Positions 24,591-34,654 of a stretch of 57,871 nucleotides of DNA are shown here, in pieces. The notes under the pieces were generated by a model that did not search any database, was not told the DNA's origin, and saw only the letters and a list, made by a program, of their open reading frames with translations. The DNA lies in assembly GCA_012735245.1 (NCBI GenBank), contig JAAYHU010000165.1:1-57871 (forward strand), read 5' to 3'. Position numbers and translations under genes: made by a program. The DNA comes from Tissierellia bacterium (lineage in GTDB: Bacteria; Bacillota; Clostridia; Tissierellales; Tissierellaceae). Positions within the stretch are counted from its first letter, which is position 1. Every line of letters begins with the position of its first letter.

Positions 24591-25595
24591 GTGGTTTATA
24601 TTTATAATGTACATAATGACTTAAAAGACAAAATAAGCAATTTAAATAACCTATTACAGGAAAAGTATAAGGGAATATTTTCACAGGACAGGGGATTTTT
24701 AAGAAACTTCATTAGGGAATATATTGGCCCCATCAAATCTATGGAAAAACTAGACAACAAGCACCTGGCCCTATATGAAGCAAAAGGCGGTATTGTTGGA
24801 GTAGACGGTTCTACCAATAGGGTAGGAGGGACCTACCCCCATTTCGTAGAAGTCTTTCAAGGTCTAGCCAAATCTACTTTAATCAAGGACGAGCCAATCT
24901 ACAAGGCAGATATTTACTCTCCCTTATTCTCAAATCTTCCCAAAAACATCTTGGAAGAAGACGAAAAGATGGAAAAGGAAAGAGAAACTAAAAACAGGTT
25001 GCTATCCGACATAGAAGTGAAAGTAGCCCTAGAAGCAGTAAAAAAGCATAAGCCCTATGGAATACTGATGGATGGGTCTTTAATCAGATACTATATATAT
25101 TCCTATGATCTGTGGATGGAATTGAGAAATGAATGTGAAGAAAAAGGTATTATCTTATTAGGAGTTATAAAGGATATAAAAACCACAATCATAGGAGATA
25201 AGCTTGGGGAAATATATCCAGAGTTTAAAATAAATGCCTATGATAGGGAGCTGTTATTTGGAATACTGGATTATGGGGAAGTAATAATCATAGACGACAA
25301 GGTAAACAGCAAGAAAGAATCTGGCTATTCCTCTGTATTTATGAGGTCATCCCTATCACCTGCAGTTATTGGAATGGATATTATAGACAGCCAAAAACCC
25401 TATTTAGAAGAAATGAGCAGGCTTATATTCACCTTAACTCCAGAAAACAGCAGGGGGGTGCCCCTGTGGTTAGATTTGGTAGACAAGGAAGTACAAATCT
25501 CCGATGCCATAATGAAAAACTTACTTGAAAGGTATCTAGACAGGGACATTTACGAAAGGTTTTTCATATCCGAAAGAGCAAGACGGACCCTTTAA
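24591..25595 (+). CDS. nurA: NurA-domain nuclease
   Basis: About 334 residues. NurA-type 5'-3' nuclease: GIVGVDGSTNRVGG (first acidic motif, the D of DGS coordinating metal), GILMDGSL, VIIIDDKV and a C-terminal VPLWLDLVD stretch. NurA works with the HerA ATPase, encoded next. The start is uncertain: GTG 24591 overlaps the AAAGGGGTGG ribosome site, while the next well-spaced in-frame codon is ATT at 24600, a rare initiator. No in-frame ATG occurs near. Same context problem as veg. Confidence 0.8.
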   Translation: MVYIYNVHNDLKDKISNLNNLLQEKYKGIFSQDRGFLRNFIREYIGPIKSMEKLDNKHLALYEAKGGIVGVDGSTNRVGGTYPHFVEVFQGLAKSTLIKDEPIYKADIYSPLFSNLPKNILEEDEKMEKERETKNRLLSDIEVKVALEAVKKHKPYGILMDGSLIRYYIYSYDLWMELRNECEEKGIILLGVIKDIKTTIIGDKLGEIYPEFKINAYDRELLFGILDYGEVIIIDDKVNSKKESGYSSVFMRSSLSPAVIGMDIIDSQKPYLEEMSRLIFTLTPENSRGVPLWLDLVDKEVQISDAIMKNLLERYLDRDIYERFFISERARRTL

Positions 25596-25649
25596 TTGTG
25601 AATATTGAATTGTGAATTGGCATCAATAGTCATCTTAAACGTAGTGAAG

Positions 25650-25857
25650 GAGCTTTCAAACCCGTAAAAATGACAAATCACTCGTTCCGCTTCAAGATTT
25701 GATACCTTCTACAGCTCGTTTACAACCGGAAATCAATGGGCCGCTTTGCTTAAACCCTGATTTCCGATATTGTTGTAAACTTCGCTGGAAGGCATGGCAA
25801 ATCTTTCAGAGTCACTCGTACAATTTGTCATTTTTACTCACATACTTTGCCAGCTTA
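25650..25857. repeat. Large imperfect palindrome between nurA and herA (family 2)
   Basis: Left arm 25664-25735 and right arm 25758-25837 are imperfect reverse complements over their whole length: both begin, read inward, with GTAAAAATGACAAAT, share AAGATTTG, CCTTC, AGC and GTTTACAA, and end GGAAATCA. The loop is 22 bases (25736-25757). Weaker symmetry (AGCTTTCAAA against AAGCTGGCAAA) continues outside. TTGTGAATTG and CAATTGTGAA modules flank it. No ORF. This fills the 365-base gap; a related right arm occurs at 44733-44820. Confidence 0.8.
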
Positions 25858-25960
25858 TAGCTAGACCTCAGCAATTGTGAACTGTCAAAAGTCCATTGAA
25901 AAAGATAATCCATTATTCATTATCCATTTTCATTGTCAATTGATAAAAGAGGTGATATAA

Positions 25961-27808
25961 ATGAAAGTAGTAGGTATTACAACCCAACAGGAAGTTTATG
26001 TAGGTTCAAGGGATAGGAATTTCAGAATAAACGAATTCATCATAATCCAAGACCCTCAGCAAGAAGATTTAATGGGAGAAGTAGTCGAAGCATATACCTT
26101 CAACAGGTATATCCCCTTAAACATAGGCGGCGACTTTGTTGACAATTCTGTGCTAGAATCATTGAAATCCTTAGGTTATAATATAGACGAAGAAACTATT
26201 TACATAGCAAAGGTAAGACTATTAAATGAAGCCCTATATCCAATACAAACGGGTTCAGACATTAGGCTGCCCAAATTCCATGAAGTAAAGGACTTAATGA
26301 TAAAGGCCACAAAGGAAGAGGGCCTGGTCCTAGGAACTATTAGGAATACAGATGATATGGCAGTTGAAATGGATGAAGAATTCAAAGACCTACTATATAC
26401 CTTTGAAGACAATAGATTATGTCCACAAAGAGAAATTCCTTTCATCTTAGACCTAAAATCCATGCACCAATATCCCCACATAGGAGTATTTGGTGGTTCA
26501 GGCTCAGGTAAATCCTTCGGTCTCCGGGTATTATTAGAAGAACTAATGCAGCATAATATCCCTACAATAGTCTTAGACCCCCACTTTGAAATGGACTTCA
26601 GTGAAAAGGCACCATATTTTAAAGATAATGAAATTAATTTTATAGATAGATTTAAATGCCTACAGGTAGGATACCATGTAGGAGTAAAGTTTCAAGATTT
26701 AAATGCCCAAGACTTAAAAAACCTTTTGGATGCAGCCTCTCCCATTACAGATGCTATGAACAACGCAGTAGATGTACTTTTTAAATACAAGGATTCCTTC
26801 CAAAGCTTCTATAATAGGCTAGAAATGTTAATGGAAGCCCAAGAGGAAGGCTCCTTAGACAAGATAGAAAATAGGATAAGACAAGCAGAAAATGAAGAGG
26901 AGAGAAAGGCCTGGATAGAAAGAAAGGAATTATACCTATCCTATGATAAGACATGTCCCTACAGCTCCGTAAGGGGAATAATGTGGAGATTAAAGAGGCT
27001 GGATAATGAAGGGATATTCTCTAAGGATATTAGGGAAATAGAAGAGGGGTTACAAAGGGGAAAATTAATAGTAGTCCAAGGGAATACCAGGATACTACAA
27101 GTATTCAGCACCTATTTAATAAATAATCTTTACCACAAGAGAAGGGAGTATAAGGATTCCCAGTATAAAAATACTGCATCAGACTACTTTCCGCCCTTTA
27201 TAGTGGTTACAGATGAGGCACATAACTTTGCTCCCAAGGGATACAATCCACCCTCTAAGTCCATATTGAAAGAAATATCGCAGGAAGGGAGAAAGTACGG
27301 TGTCTTTCTAATCTTAGCTACCCAAAGACCCACCTTATTAGACGAGACCATAACTGCCCAATTAAATACTAAATTCATATTTAGGACTGTAAGGGCTTCA
27401 GACATTCAAACTATAAAAGAAGAAACAGACCTTACTGTAGAAGAAACTAGGAGGCTTCCCTATTTAAGAACAGGAGATGTATTTATATCATCTGCAGCCA
27501 TGGGCAGAACCATATTTGCACGAATTAGAGCAGCCATTACCAGCAGTCCCCATACTGAAAACCCCTTTGATGAGCTTAAAAGCAGAGAAAAAGAAGTTGA
27601 AGAGAAATTCATGAATATAATAAAAACTAAGCTTCCCATAATGGAAACCGATTTAATCCAATTGATTGCAGAAATAGAAAGAGAACATAATATTACCTTT
27701 ACACTGGATTCTTTAGAAGATAGGTTGAAAACCTTGTCGAAAAAGGGATTAATTAGTAGACAAGAGACGATTTTTGGGTATAAATACACTATTCCGAAAG
27801 CTGAATAA
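25961..27808 (+). CDS. herA: HerA-type hexameric ATPase / DNA translocase
   Basis: 615 residues. N-terminal HAS-barrel-like domain, then the FtsK/HerA ATPase with Walker A GGSGSGKS, a helical insertion (about 260-330), Walker B IVVTDEAHNFAPKG, an EGRKYGVFLILATQRP sensor segment and a winged-helix-like C-terminus. HerA hexamers pump DNA to NurA for end resection. The gene lies 365 bases after nurA, separated by the palindrome; neighbours are housekeeping genes, so a core repair role is more likely than defence. Start ATG 25961 with AGAGGTG. Confidence 0.92.
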   Translation: MKVVGITTQQEVYVGSRDRNFRINEFIIIQDPQQEDLMGEVVEAYTFNRYIPLNIGGDFVDNSVLESLKSLGYNIDEETIYIAKVRLLNEALYPIQTGSDIRLPKFHEVKDLMIKATKEEGLVLGTIRNTDDMAVEMDEEFKDLLYTFEDNRLCPQREIPFILDLKSMHQYPHIGVFGGSGSGKSFGLRVLLEELMQHNIPTIVLDPHFEMDFSEKAPYFKDNEINFIDRFKCLQVGYHVGVKFQDLNAQDLKNLLDAASPITDAMNNAVDVLFKYKDSFQSFYNRLEMLMEAQEEGSLDKIENRIRQAENEEERKAWIERKELYLSYDKTCPYSSVRGIMWRLKRLDNEGIFSKDIREIEEGLQRGKLIVVQGNTRILQVFSTYLINNLYHKRREYKDSQYKNTASDYFPPFIVVTDEAHNFAPKGYNPPSKSILKEISQEGRKYGVFLILATQRPTLLDETITAQLNTKFIFRTVRASDIQTIKEETDLTVEETRRLPYLRTGDVFISSAAMGRTIFARIRAAITSSPHTENPFDELKSREKEVEEKFMNIIKTKLPIMETDLIQLIAEIEREHNITFTLDSLEDRLKTLSKKGLISRQETIFGYKYTIPKAE

Positions 27809-27828
27809 GGTCCAAGGTGGTAATGGTT

Positions 27829-30048
27829 ATGAATTCTGTCAAAAAAAGATTCTATTTATTTGGTATATTGCTAACTATTATCGTAACCATAGGATTAATA
27901 GTTCAATATATCCACTTAAATAGGACAATAACAAGGAATAAAAAACAATCCATGGATAAATCCTTAGAATATTTAGGATACCAAATAAATAGCAGCCTTA
28001 GGTACCATAGTCAATACACCTTTGTAGCTGCAGAATTTATTGCCCTGGAGAACTGGTCAGAAGATGAGGTAAGGGACTATTTCAACAGGCTTAAGGCAAA
28101 TAACCCCTACATAAAATCCATATACTTTGGAGACAAAAACAATAAATTGATTATTTCCGGAGATTGGATTCCGCCGGAAGGCTATGATTGGCTGTCAAGG
28201 GATTGGTATGTAAAAGCCTTAGAATATGATGGATTGGCATATTCAGATGTCTTTTTAGATGCTATAGATGAAAAGCCCATAATAGCCATTTCCAAGCCTG
28301 TTTACAACAAGGATAATGAATTCTTAGGGGTAGTAGCCTGTGATATCAGCTTAGAAAAGATAATAGAAATAGTTGAGGCAACTGAGGTAAAGGACTTAGG
28401 CTATTCCTTTTTAATCGATAGTGCAGGGAATATTTTGGCCCACCCAAACTACAGGTATGAATCAGGTACAGAAATAGTAAACATAAACTCCATTTCAGAA
28501 AACATACATAGTAAATTGAAGGAGACAAAAACCGGTGAAATAGAAGTAGAACTGGAAGGTGTACTAGGCCGTTTATTCTATCTGCCCATAGATAATACAG
28601 ATTGGATTATAGGAAATTTCATGTCCTTAGAGGACCTAAAACGAAGCGAATGGGACATGGTTGATATGTATGCTACTTCCCTAGGCACCTCCTTAGTTAT
28701 ATTTGCTGTCTTTATTTATTTACAAAATAAAACTATAATTACCCCTATTTTAAAACTGGACAGTGATATTAGAAACATTAATATTGAAGAAAATATAGGA
28801 TACAGGGTGCCAGTAGATTCAAAGGATCCCTTCATAGAATTGAGAACCTCAATTAATTTAGCCTTAGACAAGACTCAGGAATTCTTTGAGCAGACAGAAC
28901 AAGATAGGGAGGAGCTAATGGCTCAGCATGAAGAACTAATGTCATCCTACAATGAGCTGGCAGAGAATATTGAGCAAAGAAAGATCTTAGAAGAAAGGCT
29001 AAGAGACTTATCCTATAGGGACCAATTGACAGGCCTATATAATAGAAGGTTCTTTGAAGAGGAAATCAATAGGTTAGATGATGAAAAATACCTGCCCATC
29101 TCCATCATAATGGCAGATGTAAACGGATTAAAACTCATAAACGATTCCTTTGGCCACTATGTGGGAGACGAGCTGCTAAAAAGCGTGTCTAATATTATAA
29201 AAAAGGGAATTAGGGAAAATGACATTGCCTGCAGGCTGAGCGGAGATGAATTTGTAGTTATACTGCCCAACACAAGCAAAGAAGAAGCGGAGAAGATAAT
29301 AGATAGAATTAAAGAAATGAGTTTCAATAGGAGATTATTAAGGGACAAGGGAATAGACATAGAGATATCTATTGCCTACGGTATAGGGGTAAAAGACAAG
29401 GTCGATATGGATATTTCTCAGGTAATTAGGAAGGCAGAAGACTATATGTATTCCCGCAAACTATTTGAAGGCCCCAGCATGAAGAGCAGAACCATAGATA
29501 CTATGATCGATGCCTTATACGAAAAGAGTCAAATAGAAGAAATACATTCAAAAAGGGTAGCTGAACTTTGCAAGGAAATGGGTATAGCCTTAGGTTGGTC
29601 TGAAGATAAGATTGAAGACCTCTATATAGCAGGCTTATTCCACGATATTGGCAAAATTGCAGTTGCAGATGAAGTATTAGACAAGGTTGGCCCCTATACT
29701 AGCAGGGAATGGGAGAGTATGAAAAAGCATCCTGAAATAGGATACAGGATACTCAGTACAGTTAATGAAATGGGCCAAATAGCAGAATATGTCCTATATC
29801 ACCACGAAAGATATGATGGTTTAGGCTATCCCAGGGGGCTTAAAGGAGAAGAAATACCCCTTGTATCTAGGATAATAGCCATAGCAGATGCCTATGAGGC
29901 CATGTCCTCCGACAGGCCCCATAGAAAGGCATTTCCTTCAGATATAATTATAGAAGAGCTTATAAACAATGCAGGAACCCAATTTGATCCAGAACTATTG
30001 AATATATTTGTTGAAAAAGTCCTTAATGTTAAACTAGCTGAAGCATAA
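27829..30048 (+). CDS. Membrane sensor with Cache, GGDEF and HD-GYP domains
   Basis: 739 residues. Helix 1 (about 8-27), extracytoplasmic dCache domain (30-285; DWLSRDWYVKAL, GYSFLIDSAGNILAHP), helix 2 (about 290-308), HAMP-like and coiled region, GGDEF domain (about 400-555) with the signature as SGDEF, and HD-GYP (560-735) with HDIGK, HHERYDGLGYP. It may make and break c-di-GMP; SGDEF can be active in some enzymes. HD-GYP residues look complete. ATG 27829 is chosen because AAGGTGG (27814-27820) sits 8 bases upstream; earlier GTG and ATG codons are too close. Confidence 0.9.
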   Translation: MNSVKKRFYLFGILLTIIVTIGLIVQYIHLNRTITRNKKQSMDKSLEYLGYQINSSLRYHSQYTFVAAEFIALENWSEDEVRDYFNRLKANNPYIKSIYFGDKNNKLIISGDWIPPEGYDWLSRDWYVKALEYDGLAYSDVFLDAIDEKPIIAISKPVYNKDNEFLGVVACDISLEKIIEIVEATEVKDLGYSFLIDSAGNILAHPNYRYESGTEIVNINSISENIHSKLKETKTGEIEVELEGVLGRLFYLPIDNTDWIIGNFMSLEDLKRSEWDMVDMYATSLGTSLVIFAVFIYLQNKTIITPILKLDSDIRNINIEENIGYRVPVDSKDPFIELRTSINLALDKTQEFFEQTEQDREELMAQHEELMSSYNELAENIEQRKILEERLRDLSYRDQLTGLYNRRFFEEEINRLDDEKYLPISIIMADVNGLKLINDSFGHYVGDELLKSVSNIIKKGIRENDIACRLSGDEFVVILPNTSKEEAEKIIDRIKEMSFNRRLLRDKGIDIEISIAYGIGVKDKVDMDISQVIRKAEDYMYSRKLFEGPSMKSRTIDTMIDALYEKSQIEEIHSKRVAELCKEMGIALGWSEDKIEDLYIAGLFHDIGKIAVADEVLDKVGPYTSREWESMKKHPEIGYRILSTVNEMGQIAEYVLYHHERYDGLGYPRGLKGEEIPLVSRIIAIADAYEAMSSDRPHRKAFPSDIIIEELINNAGTQFDPELLNIFVEKVLNVKLAEA

Positions 30049-30086
30049 AAATGATTAGGTCCTCCTGGGAGGACCTAATCATTTTT
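30047..30086. terminator. Bidirectional terminator, 19-bp perfect palindrome
   Basis: Arms 30047-30065 and 30068-30086 are exactly complementary, with a 2-base loop and A/T runs at both ends. It serves the sensor gene and the convergent yabE-like gene, overlapping the stop of the latter. Confidence 0.95.
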
Positions 30087-31119
30087 AATCATTTAGTATA
30101 TATACTTTTACTTTTCTTCTTCCAAACCTATAAACATCTTGGGAGTCTTCAAAGAATAAATCTATCTTATTTCCTTTGATGGCTCCACCTGTGTCTTCAG
30201 CTATAGCAAAACCATAATCTTTAGTTCCATCTAGGCTTTGTATATAAAGCTTTGTACCTAGAGGAATGACCCTAGGGTCTACAGCCACCACTCCTGGCCT
30301 TGCCTTTGTACCAGAAGCTGTTATGCCATAATATTTATCCCCTGGGCGTTTCCCAGTACTTTCGAATGATAAATCATATGCAGTTGCTGTCATAATTATA
30401 GCTTTTCTATAGCTAACATTACCTCTAGATGTTACGATTATATCCTTCGTGCCCCTTTCTACTATTTCTGAAACGGGTTCTGCAACAATTTCTTCTCCTA
30501 CTATTTCGGTTGAGTGTACTTTACCATTGATGAGTTCCTTTTTTACTATGACCTTTTTTAATCCTTCTTTACCCTCTTGAATAGTCTTAGTTGTGCCAAT
30601 ATCCATTTTTGGATTTTTATTCACTATTTTTTCAAAAGGAATAACCTCATCAAAGGTTTCAATCACTTCCTCAACCTTATAGATTTCTATTGTACTACCT
30701 GGGGAAACTGCTTCTTCTAAACCAGGCTTAGTAAAATCCCTTTCTCCCAAACTAATACTATTGTCAGCTAAAATTTTTCCCACCGTATTGTGGGTTGACT
30801 TTACGTCAACTAGGACACCATCTGCTGCAATAGTATACAGTTTAGGATTCTTTATAGTAATTATCATATTGTCTTCAATCTTGCTGTCTAAGGGATGGCT
30901 TATGTAAGCTCCCTCTTCTAATATAATGTTTTCCTTAAGAAGAAGTTCTTCTAAGGTATCGGCATTTGAAGTTATAGACTTAACTCCGCTGTCCAATTTT
31001 ATGGTAACCTTAGATAAGCTACCTTGGTAAAAGTATAAACCTAAAGACACAGTTAATGCTATAGCGAGGAATATTATGACTGGAATTTTCCTAGTCAAAT
31101 GTGACGGATGATTTTCCAT
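30085..31119 (-). CDS. yabE: YabE-like cell-wall protein with DUF348, G5 and 3D domains
   Basis: 344 residues. Signal anchor (PVIIFLAIALTVSLGLYFY), two DUF348 ubiquitin-like repeats (about 35-150), a G5 domain (about 155-230; HSTEIVGEEIVAEPVSEIVERG) and a C-terminal 3D domain (about 250-340) with TATAYD, GTKLYI and AIAEDTGGAIKGNKIDLF. The 3D fold is related to lytic transglycosylases/resuscitation factors; the three Asp residues are present. Likely a muralytic enzyme. In Bacillus yabE sits between yabD (tatD) and rnmV; here it lies nearby on the opposite strand. Confidence 0.9.
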   Translation of the reverse strand: MENHPSHLTRKIPVIIFLAIALTVSLGLYFYQGSLSKVTIKLDSGVKSITSNADTLEELLLKENIILEEGAYISHPLDSKIEDNMIITIKNPKLYTIAADGVLVDVKSTHNTVGKILADNSISLGERDFTKPGLEEAVSPGSTIEIYKVEEVIETFDEVIPFEKIVNKNPKMDIGTTKTIQEGKEGLKKVIVKKELINGKVHSTEIVGEEIVAEPVSEIVERGTKDIIVTSRGNVSYRKAIIMTATAYDLSFESTGKRPGDKYYGITASGTKARPGVVAVDPRVIPLGTKLYIQSLDGTKDYGFAIAEDTGGAIKGNKIDLFFEDSQDVYRFGRRKVKVYILND

Positions 31120-31149
31120 AAAATACCTCCTATTTTTTAACTATATTGT

Positions 31150-31178
31150 ATTCTAATCAAAAAGCTTTCCTTTGTCAA
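31150..31178 (-). promoter_or_regulatory. Sigma-A promoter of yabE
   Basis: On the minus strand, TTGACA (31178-31173), 17-base spacer, TAGAAT (31155-31150), about 30 bases before the start codon. Confidence 0.72.
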
Positions 31179-31293
31179 ATTTTTGATATAATAGACATAA
31201 TATTCTGAAAAATACTCCATGACAGTGTATAATCTATATGTTACACAAAAACTGGAAAAATATACACTTTCTATAAAGAAAAAATCAACTTGG

Positions 31294-31322
31294 TTGACTA
31301 AAATTTTTACTTAGAGTATAAT
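31294..31322 (+). promoter_or_regulatory. Sigma-A promoter of the T-box/metG unit
   Basis: TTGACT (31294-31299), exactly 17-base spacer, TATAAT (31317-31322). The T-box leader begins about 60 bases downstream. Confidence 0.82.
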
Positions 31323-31381
31323 AATATATCAAATAAGGAAAGATATAGAAAAGTTATATAAAATTACAAATTTAGAGGTAT

Positions 31382-31622
31382 TGAAGGGAAGAGTAGGATT
31401 AATTTTAATCTTTAGAGAGCTGGGTTAGGTGAAAGCCAGTGATTAAGGTTATTCCGAAGATGGCCCCGGAACCTTGTGGTCGAATTTATTTAGGCCATGA
31501 CGGACGCAGCCGTTACACTGTAGGGTTTGTAACCTAGTAAGGTCTAAACCGAGAGGTTTAGGCGAATTAGAGTGGTACCACGAAGCTTAACCTTCGTCTC
31601 TATGAGATGAGGGTTTTTTTGT
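31382..31622 (+). promoter_or_regulatory. T-box riboswitch, methionine specifier
   Basis: Class I T-box leader: stem I region with GAGAGCTGGGTTAGGTGAAAGCCAG-type start, specifier segment GAAGATGGCC with ATG at 31460-31462 (Met), the T-box sequence AGTGGTACCACG (31571-31582) and a terminator stem (AACCTTCGTCTC / GAGATGAGGGTT) with T run ending 31620. Uncharged tRNA-Met should stabilise the antiterminator and let metG be transcribed. After it, up to 31773, comes 150 bases with CAATTGTTAACTC-type repeat module and no ORF. Confidence 0.93.
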
Positions 31623-31773
31623 AGTTATAATAGTTTTTACCAATAAGGGATATTCGAAAAAAAAGACAGTATTGCAGTCATCCTTAGCGATAGTCAAGGT
31701 CCTAAGATTTAAAAGCTTGAACTAAGCAATTGTTAACTCTTAACTATTAACTGGAAAAAGGGAGGTTAATCAA

Positions 31774-33729
31774 ATGAAAAAGTTCTACTTAACAACACCA
31801 ATATATTACCCCTCTGACAACCTGCATATAGGCCACACCTATACTACAGTAGCTGCAGATGTAATAAAGAAGTTTAAGAAGATGCAAGGATATGATGTAT
31901 ATTTTGTTACAGGAACTGATGAACACGGGCAAAAAATTCAAGGCAAGGCAAAGGAAAATGGCTTAAGCCCAAAGGCCTATGTGGACAAAATAGTTGCAGA
32001 TATAAAGAAGCTATGGAAGGTATTAGAAATCGACTACGACACCTTCATAAGAACTACAGACCCATACCATGAAAAGGCAGTACAAGACATCTTTACCAAG
32101 CTATATGAAAAAGGAGAAATATATAAATCAACATACAAAGGACATTACTGTACTCCCTGTGAAGCCTTTTGGTCAGAATCCCAATTAGTAGACGGAAAAT
32201 GCCCAGACTGTCAAAGAGAAGTCCACCTAGCTGAAGAAGAAGCATATTTCTTTAGGCTTTCAAAGTATAGGGACAAACTTTTAAAATTCTATGAAGAAAA
32301 TCCAGGCTTCATCCAACCTGAATCAAGGAAAAACGAAATGATAAATAATTTCCTAAAAGATGGCTTAGAAGACCTATGCGTATCTAGAACTAGCTTTGAC
32401 TGGGGAATAAAGGTACCCTTTGATCCATCCCATGTGGTCTATGTTTGGATAGACGCCTTAGCCTGCTATATTACAGCCCTAGGCTATGGTACAGAAAAGG
32501 ATGAAAACTTCAAAAAATATTGGCCAGCCAATATCCACCTAGTAGGTAAGGAAATAGTCAGATTTCATACCATAATCTGGCCGGCACTTTTAATGGCATT
32601 GGACTTAGAATTACCAAAGAAGGTCTTTGGCCATGGCTGGATATTATTTGAAGATGACAAGATGTCAAAATCAAAGGGTAACGTCATATATCCAGAACCC
32701 ATTATAGACTTATACGGCATAGATGCCTTCAAATACTTCCTCCTAAGGGAATTCTCCTTTGGCCAAGATGGTTCCTTCCATAGGGAAAAATTCCTACAAA
32801 GGCTGAATTCAGACTTAGCCAATGACTTAGGCAATTTAGTCAGCAGAACCGTTACCATGATAGAAAAATACAATGGAGGAATAATCCCATCTCCAGTGGA
32901 GGAAGAGGAAATAGACAATTCCTTGAAAGAAATGGCCATAAATACTGCCCCAAAAGTGGAAGAATATATGGACAAATTAAACTTCTCCCAGGCCTTAGAA
33001 GAAATCTGGAAATTAATTAGGAGGACAAATAAGTATATAGATGAAACTACACCATGGATACTAGCCAAGGAAGATAAGAAAAACAGATTAGATACAGTCC
33101 TATACAACCTAAGTGAATCCCTAAGGATTATCTCCATTTTAATTAAGCCATATATGGAAAAAACAGCCTTAGAAATACGAAAACAATTGGGAATTGAGGA
33201 AGAAATCCTATGGGAAGACTCAAAGGTTTGGAGTAAACTACAATCAGGTGCAAAGGTAGAAAGAAGAAAGATCATATTCCCAAGACTTGATATCCAGCAA
33301 GAATTAAAGAAATTAAATGAAGCCAATGAAAAGCTAATAGCCGAAAGAAGCAAAGGAAAGAAGGGTGATAAGGTGGAAGACGTTAAAAAAGAGGAAGAGG
33401 TAAAAGAAATTACCATCGACGAATTTGCAAAGGTCCAATTGAAAGTAGCAGAAGTTATATCCTGCGAAAACCATCCAAAGGCCGATAGGCTCTATGTGTT
33501 GAAATTGAAAATAGGAGAAGAAGAACGCCAAGTTGTATCAGGCATAAAAGAATATTATTCACCGGAGGACTTAGTGGGTAAAAAGGTAGTAGTAGTTGCA
33601 AACTTAAAACCCGTTAAGCTAAGAGGCATTGAATCTAAGGGAATGATCTTAGCAGCAGAGGACAGTGAAGGAAACTTAACCTTAGTATCTACCTTAGAGG
33701 ATATAGCTTCAGGTGCTATAATAACATAA
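31774..33729 (+). CDS. metG: Methionyl-tRNA synthetase
   Basis: 651 residues. Class I synthetase with HIGH ([10 protein letters not shown]), a zinc knuckle (CTPCEAFW...GKCPDC), KMSKS ([10 protein letters not shown]), anticodon-binding helical domain and a C-terminal EMAP/Trbp111 tRNA-binding domain (about 545-651; [26 protein letters not shown]) joined by a charged Lys/Glu linker. Charges initiator and elongator tRNA-Met. Controlled by the T-box upstream. Start ATG 31774 follows AAGGGAGG. Confidence 0.97.
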   Translation: MKKFYLTTPIYYPSDNLHIGHTYTTVAADVIKKFKKMQGYDVYFVTGTDEHGQKIQGKAKENGLSPKAYVDKIVADIKKLWKVLEIDYDTFIRTTDPYHEKAVQDIFTKLYEKGEIYKSTYKGHYCTPCEAFWSESQLVDGKCPDCQREVHLAEEEAYFFRLSKYRDKLLKFYEENPGFIQPESRKNEMINNFLKDGLEDLCVSRTSFDWGIKVPFDPSHVVYVWIDALACYITALGYGTEKDENFKKYWPANIHLVGKEIVRFHTIIWPALLMALDLELPKKVFGHGWILFEDDKMSKSKGNVIYPEPIIDLYGIDAFKYFLLREFSFGQDGSFHREKFLQRLNSDLANDLGNLVSRTVTMIEKYNGGIIPSPVEEEEIDNSLKEMAINTAPKVEEYMDKLNFSQALEEIWKLIRRTNKYIDETTPWILAKEDKKNRLDTVLYNLSESLRIISILIKPYMEKTALEIRKQLGIEEEILWEDSKVWSKLQSGAKVERRKIIFPRLDIQQELKKLNEANEKLIAERSKGKKGDKVEDVKKEEEVKEITIDEFAKVQLKVAEVISCENHPKADRLYVLKLKIGEEERQVVSGIKEYYSPEDLVGKKVVVVANLKPVKLRGIESKGMILAAEDSEGNLTLVSTLEDIASGAIIT

Positions 33730-33782
33730 TGAGAGGGGGTTAAGGCCCCCTTTACAATATTAATTAAATAAGGAGATGAAAG

Positions 33783-34550
33783 ATGCTAATAGATAGTCAT
33801 GCTCATTTAGACGATAGGAGATTTGATAGGGATAGGGATAGGATAATAAAGGATTTAGAAAATAACGGCATAGAATTGGTAATTAATATTGGTGCTGATT
33901 TGAAAAGCAGTATTGCTTCTGTATCCTTAGCAGAAAAATATCCTAATATCTATGCAACTGTTGGAGTTCATCCCCATTCTGCCAAGGATATGGATGAGGC
34001 TAGCCTAGAAATACTAAGGTCTCTGGCCAAAAGGGACAAGGTGGTAGCCATTGGAGAAATAGGCTTGGACTTTTACTATGATAATTCTCCAAGGGATGAC
34101 CAGAGAAAATGGTTTAAGGAGCAGTTAAAACTAGCAAAAGAATTGAACTTGCCAGTGGTCATACATTCTAGGGATGCCCAGCAGGAAACCTTTGATATCT
34201 TGAAGGAGGCCCAAGACGGGTCTTTAAGAGGAGTACTACACTGCTATTCTGGCAGCAAGGAAATGGCAATGGAGTATATTAAACTAGGTTTTTATATATC
34301 CATTGCAGGACCAGTTACCTTCAAAAATGCCAGGGTGCTGAAGGAAGTAGCCAAGGCTGTACCCCTAGACAAGCTCCTAGTAGAAACTGACTGCCCATAT
34401 CTTGCTCCAGAGCCCCATAGGGGAAAGAGAAACGAGCCTGTATATGTAAAATACGTGGCAGGCACCATAGCAGATATAAAGGGCATATCCTTTGAAGAAC
34501 TGGCCAAGGCCACTAATAGAAATACTAAAGAATTATTTGGGATACTTTAA
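33783..34550 (+). CDS. tatD: TatD family metal-dependent hydrolase
   Basis: 255 residues, TIM-barrel amidohydrolase-type DNase: DSHAHLDD (metal His pair), GEIGLDFYYD, VIHSRDA, GVLHCYSG and LLVETDCPYLAP. Same place as Bacillus yabD, after metG and before rnmV. Start ATG 33783 with AAGGAG. Confidence 0.96.
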   Translation: MLIDSHAHLDDRRFDRDRDRIIKDLENNGIELVINIGADLKSSIASVSLAEKYPNIYATVGVHPHSAKDMDEASLEILRSLAKRDKVVAIGEIGLDFYYDNSPRDDQRKWFKEQLKLAKELNLPVVIHSRDAQQETFDILKEAQDGSLRGVLHCYSGSKEMAMEYIKLGFYISIAGPVTFKNARVLKEVAKAVPLDKLLVETDCPYLAPEPHRGKRNEPVYVKYVAGTIADIKGISFEELAKATNRNTKELFGIL

Positions 34551-34554
34551 ATGG

Positions 34555-34579
34555 AAGCGAAGAATTGTCTTCGCTTTTT
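34555..34579 (+). terminator. Rho-independent terminator of tatD
   Basis: Stem AAGCGAAGA / TCTTCGCTT with T run. Confidence 0.9.
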
Positions 34580-34654
34580 ATATGCTTTATATCCCAAAAT
34601 TATAGGGTATAATATAAGAAATGAATAGTTAATAGTGAAGAGTGAGGTAATTTT

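Noticed and set aside
24591-27808. NurA-HerA pair as an anti-phage defence island
   Set aside because: Flanked by conserved housekeeping genes with no other defence or mobility genes; a general repair role is simpler.
32565-33416. 283-codon open frame on the minus strand inside metG
   Set aside because: Ser/Leu/Phe-rich shadow of a highly conserved metG frame with no ribosome site; reverse-strand frames of this kind occur opposite most genes here.
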